A DNA stretch of 64,000 bases, taken from the NCBI GenBank assembly GCA_037576195.1, contig CM075102.1:22192745-22256744 (forward strand). Direction: 5' to 3'. Positions 39,601-50,839 of the stretch are shown here, one piece after another (within the stretch, counting starts at the first letter, position 1; the number at the start of each line of letters is the position of its first letter). Both the position numbers and the translations under genes were made by a program. This DNA comes from Phytoseiulus persimilis (lineage: Eukaryota > Arthropoda > Arachnida > Mesostigmata > Phytoseiidae). The notes beneath the pieces are model-generated. The model had not been told where the DNA came from, made no database searches, and worked only from the letters and a program-made list of their open reading frames with translations.

Positions 39601-42600
39601 ACGCCGAGGCGAGCTCAGCGATAAAGGAAACGATAGCATATTGACCCTTCGTGGAAGTTGCATCAAATAGCCGACGCGGACCGAGGCTTTTTGAAAGCCG
39701 AGAGAAACAAGCGGGCGCGGCAGAAGAGGGTAATGAGTCTAAGCTAGAGTCGAATCCATTGTTCGAAAACATAACTATCAACCGCAAGGTTGATACAATG
39801 TAAAGAAGCGGCACATCTCCCGTTAAACGTGGGTTCGAGGAATTTAGGCGGAACTGGAGCTGGGAAGAGAGGAATTTCGAGCGCATGAACAGCGAAGTCG
39901 ACGGCGCACCGGAAAGGAGAAGAGAGTTTCCCGTGAAGAAAATTCGGACCACAAGACTTCGAGATCAACAACAACGTTCATTGCCCTCACAAAAAACGCG
40001 TCCTCGCTATCTCGATCATTTTCGGCGTTTGAGATGCGCCCAAGAAACACCCCAACAGAAACGCGCCGAAACGAAAAGAAGACCACTGTGTTCAGGCTGG
40101 ATGAACGCGCGTTCGGGATTTGAACAACAAGTGGAATTCTGTGGACTTTGCGGCAGGGGGCCACCGCTGTGCAGAGCCACGAAAATTTCGATGCTCCGCC
40201 TGGTTCGGGCCGCAGCAGGCACGGAGAAGGAACACCGAGAAGGGAGGAAGGGCAACTGTCTGTTCGCGGCGGCAAATCCATCAGAGATTCTGCTGTTGCC
40301 ACAAAATGCATCCAGAGTTCGAACTCGAGTCCGTCGGAACGCATGTGAGTGCATTATCTTCGTTTCTTTCTCTTCTTATTCACACCTCCTCCCGGCAGGA
40401 GCGCTTCCTCCATTAAAATGAGTTATGGACTCTCGGAAGCATGAACAGCTGTAATAACAAATGGACCGCGTCTCGGCCGGCCAAGCTCGTCGGCATCACA
40501 GTCTCCAAACCGGAAGCAAACCGCACAGACGGATAGGTGACAAACAGACCAAGCGAGCTGTCCCCTCGGATTAGGGGTCGGTCAATATTCCATTCTCAGG
40601 TCTGATTGGGTAAAACCGTGATACTCCGCTGGACTCTTGATCGGAAGGTCACAGCGGAATGGAGGTGTCCGAAGGATGTTTCGGTGCCCGAGCCGATCAC
40701 GCTGTCCCAACATAAACAGAAGCTCTCCGAAGCTCCCAAATAAGTTTTTTTTTTCCAGTTTGGGCTCATTTGAGATAACGATGAGATCGCTGCTGAAGAG
40801 GAAGGAGCGTGTTCGCCCGGGGCCCGCGTGACTCGAACAAGGATGAAACACGGTGGCGAATATGACGTTTTTTATCTTTTGTTGAGGAGAAAACTTCGGT
40901 ACCGCCGGGCACTGCTGCGCATGATACGGCTTAGTGCAGTTCATATGCATGTTGGGCTCGTTAACGATCTCGTCTGACATATTACAAACTAAGTAGGAGA
41001 TAATTGCGTTTTTGTGTTATGTCAGCCTCGCTCGAGAATACGACGAGTTTTCTGGGACACATCGGATGGGGTACGGGAAAATTCAGACCAAGTTCCTAAC
41101 TTGGGGAAGCCGCTCCGGAGAACGCACTGGGAGAGTTAACGAACTCCGGGGAGCGGATCATTCGGGCAAAGTCCAATAGTTGAACATGAGGGACCAACGC
41201 GGTAGGGTTGTCGGCTCGGATTCCTCAGCCAGAGGTCGGAACTCCGGAGCTTCGGCGGCCCGGCGGCTCGTGGGAATTCATTGTTTTCAAGGATCTCGGT
41301 CTCGATGTTTTCTCCTCGACGAATTCGTTCTCGGCCCGATCTGCGGCCGAGCATTAAGACGACAAAAGGAAACCGCGAGATGGGATCTCTTGGCAACGAC
41401 AAGGGCCTGGGTTCCAGTTTAGAACCTCTTCATAATTTTTAATTGAATCTCGAGGATTCCCGGACCCGAGTCCTGACCGTCTCGCAGGTGGGTTGTCATC
41501 GCCGTTGGCGAGAGCCCAGTGTCGCAACCAGGGCGGACGTGATTTCTCTAACCGGATCCAGATGTTGTGAAAGGATTGGAGTGCAGTTCAGCTTGGGGCC
41601 TGTTGCACTGACCGTTGATTCTCCGGTAACTCGTTGAACCTGTAGTCTCCATCCCAGGGAAGGATCTGATTCAAAATCATGTTTTGTGAAGCGACGGAAG
41701 AACGACGGATCTCCAGAGTTGGGTACACGTTTGTAGTATCGCCGTTTCTCGTCCCTAAGCTCAGTCTTGAGCGAACAGAAAAAACTAGAGGACCCACTGA
41801 GAGAGCTGGTTCTAGGGTTGACAACAACATGCTGACAAAATCTCAGAGATACCGTGAGGGGAGTCGGGGATTGGTTCAGTGAAAACAGTTGTGGAAGTTC
41901 CACTGTAGAACTCGATAATTCACCAGGAACATAATGTCTCCTCCGCCGAAGTTATCAGATAGTGCGATCCCGATGCGTAATATTTGGTCGCGATCGAGAC
42001 TGTCAGAATTTCGCTGGATTTGGAGTTACTCTGTTTCGTTCCTGGCTGTTCTCCGTGTCTAGCCCGGCTCATTCAGCCGAACTCCTCCGCGTCCAGGTCA
42101 CGCGCCTTGTGTGGACTTCATGATCTTCGGGAATATTCCGCTGCTGTGATATTCCATGGTCCCTCATCGAGTGCCTTCATTGGAGTGTGCCTCTCCCTCC
42201 GAAATCGTGGGAAACGTTCTCGTGCTCGTTACGGGTCGAGGAACTGTGAATTGAGCATTTCATCGCGGCTTGGTAAGGCTCCTGCAGGGTCGGCATTGTG
42301 GTTCTTGAGAAACCAAACGCCATGGATGTCGCCCCCATTCCAGCGTTCGGTGCGAAGAGGCCCGTTGGAGAGTGACCGGGCAGATTTTTCAGTAAACACC
42401 GACGTAAACTCGTCTACTGAGCAGCCCCGTAGGAAGAAGACCGAAGAAACCCGAACTGGATTTCACTAAAGCTATTCCACGCAGCGTGTTCCTGAGGATG
42501 AAAGACTGATTTCGCGATTTCAATGTCAAAACGGGACCTTGGGATCACGGCTGGCTATGACTGAAGATGATGTATATCAGAGTAAAAGTGCGTGCTCGTC

Positions 42601-43309
42601 GTGGCAGGGATTTTCTCGAGACTAAAGTCACCATTATGTGGCTTGCGAGCGTAACTGACGGGCGATGCCGCGCGAAGTTTAACGCTACGCCCGCTGTTCC
42701 TGGGGTACGTGCAAAAGCTTATATTCGCCGTTGTTAATGAAGCGCCCTCACGCTCAAAGCTTTCTCTTATGTAGCGAGTCTTTGCCCGAGTCATGATTTA
42801 TAGATTAAGCCTTCGAAGCGAATCTTCACAGTGCTCGCGTGGCAGATAGATAGGAAGACAGATCCGGGAGCGAGAATGCTTCTCTTTCAGTGAAGCCTCA
42901 GCGAGTTTGTTGCCAACGCGTTCGGTGTCGGGAAGCTTGCAGAGCGGAAATGTACGTTTGAAATCAGATATGATGAGGACCGTTCTCCGGTCTTCGACGC
43001 AGGGCTACCAACGAGCTACAAGAGCTCATTTCCCTGGTGGAATGTTCGAAAACAACGACTATGACACCTAGGTCATGTGATCCACGCACAGATACGATCT
43101 ACAGGATGTGTACTTTGAGCTGCAACATTTTGGCAGCCTCCGTTTTCTCAGCTGTGTTTCGGTCAACTGATCCGATCGGGACAATCTTTCATTTTGATCG
43201 AAAGCTTCTCGAGAAACGCATGCTTTCGTTTTTCTATTTGGAACGCAGACTCGAGTGCCAGAGCTCGTCAGAATTCAACTTATGTTCTTTTATGATCCCT
43301 GAGAGACGT
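36682..43309. other. gene-poor stretch downstream of the receptor gene
   Basis: No known family was recognised. The longest frame is 39407-39952 on the minus strand, 181 codons, with no motif I know and an overlapping open frame on the other strand. A 16-base poly-G lies at 37507-37522. Near 38139 a gtgagt follows a short Lys/Ala-rich frame that could be an exon, but nothing nearby supports a gene model. Confidence 0.35.
37507..37522. repeat. poly-G tract, 16 bases
   Basis: An uninterrupted run of 16 G in otherwise featureless intergenic DNA. Confidence 0.85.
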
Positions 43310-44410
43310 GACCCGAAAATATTCAACCGATTTCAAGAAACAAAAAACTGAAAGATTCCTCTAGAATTCCTCCACCTACGAAAGGCTTCCAATCGGACAG
43401 AGAGCAGCAGATCCGAGAACCCCCGAATTCAGGCCTCAGATCCTTCCCGCGGGGAAAACACCTGTAACTCTTCAGGGAAGCCGATTTTGGAAAGCTCGGC
43501 CATCGCAAAAAGTCTTATTCTGGTCCAGACTACCCTGTGGAGAAGTCACCGCGTCGATCCGACGTTTTTCTTTATTCACTTCAAGAATCTCCCGGGCCGG
43601 GTGCGATCTCATGGCCGGCTGGAAACACCCCGAAAACTCCGAAGGGGTCAGAACGGCTGCATGAATTCCCGTTCCAAGACTTTCTCGAAAACGCCAGGAT
43701 GAGCGAATTTGTTCATCTCCCATCCTTTGTTGCGAAAATGCGGTGGCATCACGTTCCTTTCACTCGAGACGGCACCAGGGAACATCCTCTGGATCTACGA
43801 CGATCTATCGATTTTTCGATTGTTGTGCGCCTGATCGATTTAGAAAATCTTCTCATAGGACCTGGAACAGTTAAGTTTCTACGTTCGGAACGACATCGTG
43901 ATGAGAACAAGGGAGCAGGCGGGGAGGAACTTGCGGGAGTTGAAGGAGGCGATCTGGGAGGCGTTTGTCAACACTTCCAAAGAACGCTTGGAGAGTGACA
44001 AACCGAAGCCTCTCCAGCAGATTGGAGGAAGGCAATCCAGATTCTCTCAAAGCATCATTTGTTTCAGTCGTTATGACCGCCGTCAACTAGTCGACGTGGT
44101 CCCCGGGCGGGAGCATGAGAACGAAGCCAGGTGATTTTCAGGGGCAGAAAAAAGTCGTCGACCCGATGACCTCGTGAGCGGGTAGTTTGGATGAAAACAA
44201 GGGAATACCCATCGGTGAGTTTTCCCGAATGGGTTTCGCTGAAGAGGTACGGGCGGTTCTTCAAGGGGGGGATCTGGGGGACTGAATTCGAGGGTTTCTC
44301 GTATCGGCTGTTCTTTCTTCCGATTCGGAGCGATTCGAAGGTGCGTCGAGAGGGATTGTCCAGTCTCTCATTTCTCGGGATTGATTGAGAATAGGCTATT
44401 TCCCGGGTTT
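43310..44410. mobile_element. fold-back (long inverted-repeat) DNA element with Tc1-like transposase remnant
   Basis: The left arm (about 43310-43620) and the reverse complement of the right arm (about 44080-44410) align along most of their length. Examples: a ...aatcgg-aga-agca-ccga... block at 43395 against 44325, ccagactaccc against ccaaactaccc, and a gaattcag core in both. Arms of about 300 bp flank a loop of about 450 bp. The loop carries the end of a Tc1/mariner-type transposase on the plus strand. The arms are clearly diverged, so the copy is old. Outer limits are approximate; I could not fix a TA duplication. Confidence 0.6.
43859..44066 (+). pseudogene. Tc1-like transposase C-terminal fragment
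   Basis: One frame reads D-L-E-x-L-S-F-Y-V-R-N-D-I-V followed by RNLRELKEAIWEAF and a P-x-x-L-Q-x-I-x-G-R ending. In Tc1-family transposases the last acidic catalytic residue is followed by D-L-N-P-I-E-N-x-W-x-x-V-K, then N-L-x-E-L-x-x-A-I and a P-x-R-L-x-x-V-I tail, so order and spacing agree. The conserved N-P-I-E-N motif itself is gone and no DDE core lies upstream in the same frame, so this is a dead fragment. Resemblance is by motif reading only. Confidence 0.5.
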
Positions 44411-47400
44411 TTCCTCCGGGGGCCATGGCGGAAATTATGGTAAATTTTGCCCGGCTTCGGGGAACGGAGTTCGGATCTGATCTCCGAAATTAAAACGACG
44501 CGCTATCATAGCTCAGAGTTTCCCGACCTTCTCCAACTACATTTATGTAAGAGCACAACGGCGGAGGCTTGCATGAATACGAGAAGCGCGATTTGTCTGA
44601 AAAAACAACATTTTGTCCTCGAAAACACCACTCGATTGAACATTAATCTTACGATGGCTGGCGGAGAGGTTACAGCATGAATTGGCCCAGTGACCCAGAA
44701 ATGTACCATGGGACAATTGCAATATAAAACCTCTCCTAGTATGGACTTGAAACTTCGAACAGATATGAGAATGCTTCGGCTTGGAAGATACTCGAGGAAA
44801 CTCTTGCTTGTCTTGGATGGTTCATTTGCTGTTCGAAGTAGCGCAAGTACCGATTGAAACTAGTGAAGTGAAGCAGGCAAACACTGGACTCCGCCCTTGG
44901 GGTCGCCATACTATCGTACCCGTCGATCTCACGGTAACAAAGCTCCGTACCCAAGACTAGCGGTATTCTCGAGAGCCATTATCGCTCACTCGAAAGAATG
45001 TCTTTTAGAGGGTCCGCGACTGAGCCTGAGGATCTGGGGTGGCCTCAATATCCGCCGACGTGGTCGGAGGGGCCGCGACTTCTCCCTCCGCTCTCCGTCG
45101 TGGTCGTTCCCGCTTTGTGTGCGTTAATAGTCGTCACTTTCCATTGATGGAGTCTCTGTGAAAGAATTCTTCGGACTTTTCAACCCTTCCTGAGCGCTAC
45201 TGAGTGCTAGGCGCACACACTGTTTGGAGGTTCTCGATGCAACGAGCCTGAAGAACGTTGGCGAGCGACTCGCAGAACTCCGCTTGTTTCGCCTGTTCTG
45301 AAAGTTTGTGATCAAAACCAAAACAATCTGTTTCGAGAGATTTCGGTTTGCAGATCCCCGCGTTTCTGATCGTTGCGAACGCCTCTAGTGTTGCCGTTTT
45401 CTCGAGGTTCTTACAGCTGCTTGACTTGACGGAAGAAAATTCGAAGCCGGGGGACAACGCGAGAGATTTAGGAGGTTTAGCGAGAAGAAGAAGACAGCAC
45501 CAAGGCGAGCGGAAGGGAGAATCAGAGAAAGAATCGCATGCATTGTATGCAAATCTGCGCGTCATAGACTGTCGGACGCCGTAATATCGTGCATACGAGT
45601 ACTTGCTTTGTCGACGAAACCGCTAAATCCAGAGAGAAGATCAAACAAGAGAAGAGAAACAAGGAACGGCTTCCCCCAAAGCCCTTAGATTGAACCTAGA
45701 ACCGCCATCGTTCTTGCCTCGAAATCGCTTGTGGCATTTAGAGCTGCGGCAGAGCAGCACCCGGAGAGAACCTTTGAGATAAGACGACGCTGAAGGGCAG
45801 AATCAAGGGAAGCTCGGAAGGGGCCGGAATAAATCTACGGTCTACTCGGTGTTTGCTGTGAATCAAGGAAAAAAATGGGCTTTCTCTGGAAGGTCGTAGG
45901 AACTTTTCTGAAGATGTTGAAATATGGGCCTTCAGAGAGACAATCTCGAGTCTCTCATCGCTCCTCGAAACGGGAAACCAATTGATGCAGGAACATCCAC
46001 GGGAATATCTGCTGAATCCAAAAAGACGCCAGGTCACCGGCTTGGGATTCAGTCTCTCTCTGAATCAACGGCGGTCAGTGAAACTCCAGCGCACAATGGG
46101 GTTTCATTGTCGTCTATAATATCACTGCGGCAAGGAAAAGACTGGCACCAGAATCCAGAAACTCCATACGGAGCGCCAAAATCGCTCAGCTCCGGGTGAA
46201 TCGATCTTCCGTTCTCTCGCATGTGTGCTCAGTCGGGCAGGTTGCTCGATCCCATCTGAGGGTCGAATGTTTTGTAGGTTCAGGGAAGCTCATTTTTTTC
46301 AACAGGGTTCCGTCGTTCCGCGCGGAAGTCGCAATACCCCACGAGGCTTCGAATTTCTGCAGGGTTTATGGAGCGCAATACTGTGAGGATATGACGCATT
46401 TCGTGCACCGCAGTTGAACAACTGTTCGCCTCTATACTCTTCTCCCTGGGCTTCCACTTTCTCCTCTCCTCACGATATGAAACTTGCAGCCGGCGGCGAA
46501 ATTGGTGAGCGGGGTGGATCTCACGGCTCTTCAAAACTCGAAATCTTTGAAGTGTCGCATTCTTGCGTCAAGATCTTGACCCAGATAAGCCCGCGTGACT
46601 CCTACGCTCTTCCGATGTGAAATCGGGAACACTTCGGATCGAGTCATTCCAAGATATCAGAAAACGGTGGCGGGGCGAGGTTTCCGAACCCACCACCTGG
46701 CGTGTCTCGAACCGGCTCTTTCGATTTCGCTTCGTTATCAGTCCCTCTGGTCGATTATTCAGTTGGAGCCTCTCGATTCATGGGTTCTGGCAACCACGAA
46801 TGCTGGTTTGTTGGCCGACGGTGAACTCTATCCAGAGTCTAGATAGGTTCGTGAGGCGATGGATCAGGAGTGAGGCTGATTGCACGATCCGGTTGAGTTG
46901 GAAGGCTAGCATCACAATGACTCCGAGCCGATGAAGGTTGCATGCCGGTTAGATGTGGTCTGTGGCTCGCGTTCAAAGGACTGTTTGGTAAGCCGTCGAG
47001 GCCTGGCGGGACGCTCCATCTGAGCGAATACAGCCATCTGTCACTAGAATCCATCTTCTCTGCCTGTAGAGATGGACACACAGTTCGGAGGCACGAGTGC
47101 CTCGCACATGCAGCCAGTGGAGCACGCGAACTAGGTGACCAATTGCGGACGTTTTCAACGCGATTTCCCCCCACAGCTTACAGAGTTCCCTTCATGCGGG
47201 GATCGCGCGCAACTTCGCCGAGTTCGAAGATTCATTTCATGTTTTCTCTCTCTCTCTCTACCGTGTACAGTACAACTTTGAGGGGTTTTTCAGCGTCCGG
47301 TTTGCGGGTCACTCACAGAGTCAGGAGATTCCCGGCATTGGTTCCCAAGGAAGCCTCTCTCCTACACATTTTAGCTCGGATCGAATATGGGAGTGCGGGA

Positions 47401-48362
47401 GTCCGAACTTTCGCCTCAGGAAAGGTACCCAGGCCGATCCAGGTTTTCGAAGGAATTCAACTCCTGGAAATGGCCTGACGAGTTCTCCTGGTTCTGAGAT
47501 TCGGAACCAGTTTGCTGCAGAACCAACATTTGACGTGTCTGGAAAGCGCAAGCGCTGTTCGGTATGAGTCGCTCAGCAGATCTGTGAGGAGGTCGGTTGA
47601 CCGGAACATCAGTTCACGCAGTTCTCAGAGTTCTGACCCTGTAAATTTGGCTCCGAGGAGCACTTCTACCTCGAACATATGCGTTGAATGGAAAATGAGA
47701 ATGAGAAAAGACGATGCGCTTACAGCAGTTTGGTTCGTCCTGATTTGTCGTCGGGGTGACGTGATATGACATCGGGCTCAAGCCGATGTATCAATAAGCT
47801 ACGGACCCGGGCGTTCAGAAGGACGGGCAGCGAGCATCATGCAAGGACCGAGTCTTGTTGGTCGAGGTAGGAACGCTACCAGATTGCCGAAACGTGCTGC
47901 CCCATTGTCGGGTACCATCCTGAGTGCTCTCCCTTTCGGCTCGAATGACTAGCACTCAAGTTCTCCAAAGCCCCAAGAATACACGTACTCCGAGCCGCTC
48001 GGAGGACGCTTAAATCACTGACGAGCCGAGCATCCCGGTCACCAATGCGAGCAAGTCGGGCTAACCAACGGTAAGGCTTCTAGACAAGACTAGTTTGATT
48101 GGTGATTCGGAAAGTATTCAGCACCGACAAAACCGAGCCACGTGGAGATGTGCGACGAATCTGTGTCAAACTTCCAGACGAATACTTTTCAGACAGGCAA
48201 CCCAATCTGCTGCCTTGAGCTCACTCCCTTTCCTGCGCTGCGCATTGGCTGTCAACGCCGATGCCTATCTACCGCTGAACGTTGACGACAATCAACTGCT
48301 CACGCTCACCAGCACACAGTACTCTCTGCAATCCACCCGTGAGCGTTCTAGTATTGAGCGCG
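44411..48362. other. gene-poor stretch upstream of the MIF-family gene
   Basis: No family was recognised. There is a (TC)n microsatellite at 47244-47259. A hydrophobic frame after an acceptor at about 45354 (IPAFLIVANASSVAVF) could be an exon but has no convincing partner. The promoter of the following gene presumably lies near the right end, but no clear core element is visible. Confidence 0.35.
47244..47259. repeat. (TC)n microsatellite
   Basis: About eight tc pairs in a pyrimidine-rich context. Confidence 0.8.
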
Positions 48363-48470
48363 ATGCCGTTATGCGTTTTGAAAACGAATGTTCCGCACTC
48401 GCAGCTCGGCGACGATTTCGAATTCGGTCTCGCTGCTCAAGTTGCACAAGTTCTAGAGAAGCCGATCGAG
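48363..48470 (+). CDS. MIF-family exon 1
   Basis: 108 nt, 36 codons, ending in phase 0 at a gtgagc donor. It encodes Met-Pro with the proline placed to become the N-terminal catalytic base once Met is removed. The T-N-V-P motif and the closing E-K-P match relatives (G-K-P), keeping the lysine of the active site. The start is fixed because Pro must follow Met directly. Confidence 0.88.
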
Positions 48471-50839
48471 GTGAGCTTGGACGATTGATAGCAGCGTTAG
48501 CGAACGATAGGAAACCGAATGTTTATCCTCTTGAGACCCAGTGGAATTCGTCGTTGTTTTTGTTTCTGATAGCTCCGGGAGACGGCAGTCGGCACCGAGA
48601 ATAGATTCCCTGACTCACTCGCTCCTCTGCAGCCGGTTGTCCTCGGCAAAATATAGTGCTGAGGAATCATAGATTCTGGAACACCCAATTCAAAACATAA
48701 TGCACCCCTCGCTTCATGTCCCATTAATCCCATACATTTTTCCGCGGTGATTCCGATCCGCGTCTGCTTCGGCGAGTACTTGGATTCGCACTGGCACTGA
48801 CCTCCCAGTTTTGTGACTCAGGCCGGATGCAGGAGCCCGGAGATAATGTGCACCCCGCGCTGACCACTTGGTCGTTTTTTACCACTCCGCAGCTGGAGTT
48901 GTCTGACGCGATGCTGTAAATCCTCATGGCAGCCACATTCATCATGATTGTAGCAGTTTTGCGGAGAACCGGAGAGTTGTGTTAAGGTAGATTCCGTCTT
49001 CCAATCTGTGTTCGGTGGACATTCGAACCAACCGCTCAGACGTTGAGCTCCAATCACAAGCCCCGGGAAACAGCAGTCACCGAAAACTTGGACGCAGCGT
49101 TAGGATTGTCAGCCCTCAAAGCCAGAGAGGCGAAGAGCAAGTTGACTCAACTAGCAAGAATCAGCGAAATGAGCGAGATCAGATGCCCAAAAGCAATGTC
49201 CACGATGACGAAAATTGCAAATGTGCCGATCGGGCTCCAGAAGAAGGGCTAAAGAAGAACATCGGGACGGAGACATCAGAGAACTCTAGAGAACAACGAT
49301 TCAGATGTCACAGTCGATCTACGAAAAGTATGTGGACGCAACTATCGAAGCCAAGCTCGACAAAGCATAGCGGAGAGGAATGGCGGAGTGAAGAGCTACC
49401 GAGCGATACGAAACTTCGTAACGGAGCGAGAAACAACGAGCACATGAACTACAATACGAGGGGTTGTCGCTAGCTGGCGAACGCCCGAGCGGGGGGTGTC
49501 TGTAGATCAGAAAACATCGGTCAAAATACAAAAAAGTCGACACGACGTGCCGGAAATGCGGCCTAGAAGAAGAAGCTCCCGAACATGTGCCCCTGCAGTG
49601 CAGGAAAACGAAGAGTGCTGGAGAAGGGATCCAAGGGAAACTTGAACACCACAGTAACAGCACGCTGAAGATGATACTCGACACGAAGGAAGCGCCAGAA
49701 AGGAGAACGACAACCGTTCAAGGAATGAGCATAGCTGAATCAATGTCGCATGGATCAGCCATACCACCGCCCCTCATCTAGCGCCTTCACCATAATACTT
49801 GAAATGAAGAGATGATCAGTGAATATCCGTCCATCCGCCCCTAACTCCGTCTCTAACTTCGGATATTCAAGTCGATGCCGACGGATGGATGGTGAGTGAG
49901 GTCAGCTCAACGAGAAGGATTTCCAGCTGGAGCTGATGGAGGATCACTCGAGGTAGAAGTTTGACTCGACTCCCCTTCCGACGAGGGAACACAATGTGTT
50001 TGAAAGGTCCACGTCCCGCAGAAGTACGTCCACTGTTTTCTGCCATGAATACCATGACGTCAGCGACGTTTCCTCCTTTGACAGCATCCAAGCTACTCTC
50101 GACTCATTCCTGAGCTCATGAGCATTCCTGGTTACCACGGCGGACACCTCATCGGTGATCTGCACTACATTCCTCACGGAAATGAGGATTTGCGGTCTTT
50201 CGCTTTTTGGTAAAAACGTTACAACAACCTCTATCCCGGATCGACGAAACTTCTGTCTGACTTTCATAGTTTGCTGTCGAAGGTCTCAGAGCGTGATCAG
50301 AGTTGTGCGGAATGAGCAAGGGACCCTTAAAGTTTACAGGCGTCGGCAAGAAGAATAGGGTACTTAGTAGCCGGTTTTCGTCATTGGGCGCCCCGAGTGG
50401 AAACAGGTAGCCTATCGACGTCAGGAAAGGTCAGTTTTGTCGTGAGACTTTGTCGCGGCTTCACTTGAGACTGATACTTTCTTACTATTCCAGAAAGTGA
50501 TTGTCGACGTACAACCTGGCGCCAAGATCTGTCGCGGGGGAAACAGGGATGAACCTCTGGTTTGGCTCAACATTTCAACGATAGGTCGCTTCAACGATTC
50601 GTCCAATCCCCGATACGGGACTCCTCTGAAGAGGTACCTGGCCTCAACACTCTCTTTGGACGAAAAGAAGTGAGTCCACGGAAAACCAAATGATGCAGAT
50701 CCCACCCCCCTCCCCTCCTCACCGGGTATCCGTCAGAGCTTGTAGATTCACTCCCAACCTGATCTCGAGTAACAGATTTCCCCCTATTTCCAGCATCGTG
50801 GTCTCTCTGCAAGACCTCCCTGCAGCTAATCTGTTTTAG
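48363..50839 (+). CDS. macrophage migration inhibitory factor (MIF)-family protein (3 exons)
   Basis: A small tautomerase-superfamily protein; relatives are secreted or cytosolic homotrimers acting as cytokine-like factors and keto-enol tautomerases. Exons 48363-48470, 50494-50669 and 50794-50839 total 330 nt, giving 109 residues (human MIF has 115). Exon number, the 36-codon first exon, and phases 0 and 2 are the same as in vertebrate MIF. The start MPLCVLKTNVP matches MPMFIVNTNVP, exon 2 keeps GG and ISTIG, and exon 3 keeps D-L-P-A-A-N against D-M-N-A-A-N. Catalytic Pro (after Met) and Lys33 are kept. The CALC motif is replaced, the Tyr and Asn of the pocket (human Tyr95, Asn97) align with Val and Ser, and the tail after the last Asn is cut to two residues. 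Enzyme activity is therefore doubtful. D-dopachrome tautomerase-like is the alternative. Confidence 0.88.
49521..49781 (+). pseudogene. non-LTR retrotransposon ORF2 C-terminal end, in MIF intron 1
   Basis: A frame reads Y-K-K-V-D-T-T-C-R-K-C-G-L-E-E-E-A-P-E-H-V-P-L-Q-C-R. The spacing C-x2-C-x8-H-x4-C with an E-E-x-x-E-H centre is typical of the zinc-binding tail after the RNase H region of Jockey/R1/I-like elements (C-x-x-C-G-x-x-x-E-T-x-E-H-x-L-x-x-C). The frame ends with a stop after 49779. A stop at 49503 interrupts it upstream, and no reverse-transcriptase core was seen. Sequence 49015-49473 may belong to the same decayed copy, but I cannot show it. Confidence 0.5.
49867..50285 (-). pseudogene. 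probable non-LTR retrotransposon ORF1 (gag-like) fragment, in MIF intron 1
   Basis: Two overlapping minus-strand frames together resemble the pre-knuckle part of gag-like ORF1 proteins. The first, ending near 49944, reads ...FRRSGIEVVV, then K-S-E-R-P-Q-I-L-I-S-V, like the R-P-x-L-I-V-x-G-V segment. The second, 50091-49867, has P-F-K-H-I-V-F then a K-x-L-L-P-R-V-I-L-H segment like the P-x-x-R-x-x-L-L-x-x-x-R-I-x-I-G end. A frameshift separates them, and the C2HC knuckles that normally follow are absent. It faces the ORF2 fragment on the other strand, so the two are not one intact insertion. Tentative. Confidence 0.35.
50494..50669 (+). CDS. MIF-family exon 2
   Basis: 176 nt against 173 in vertebrates, i.e. 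one extra codon in the same phase (0 to 2). The acceptor is ttactattccag and the donor gtgagt. It encodes V-I-V-D-V-Q-P, a G-G turn, L-N-I-S-T-I-G and Y-x-x-x-L-x-x-x-L, matching V-H-V-V-P, G-G, L-H-S-I-G and Y-S-K-L-L-x-x-L-L. No cysteine pair is present where MIF has CxxC. Confidence 0.9.
50794..50839 (+). CDS. MIF-family exon 3 and stop
   Basis: 46 nt entered in phase 2 after a ctatttccag acceptor, ending TAG at 50837-50839. It encodes IVVSLQDLPAANLF, aligning with the last strand V-Y-I-N-Y-Y-D-M-N-A-A-N-V-G. The usual W-N-x-x-T-F ending is absent. No AATAAA lies within the next 120 bases. Confidence 0.8.

Noticed and set aside
39407-39952. 181-codon open frame on the minus strand
   Set aside because: It is opposite another open frame, begins at GTG, and contains no motif I recognise. 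It could be a real exon, but I cannot support it.
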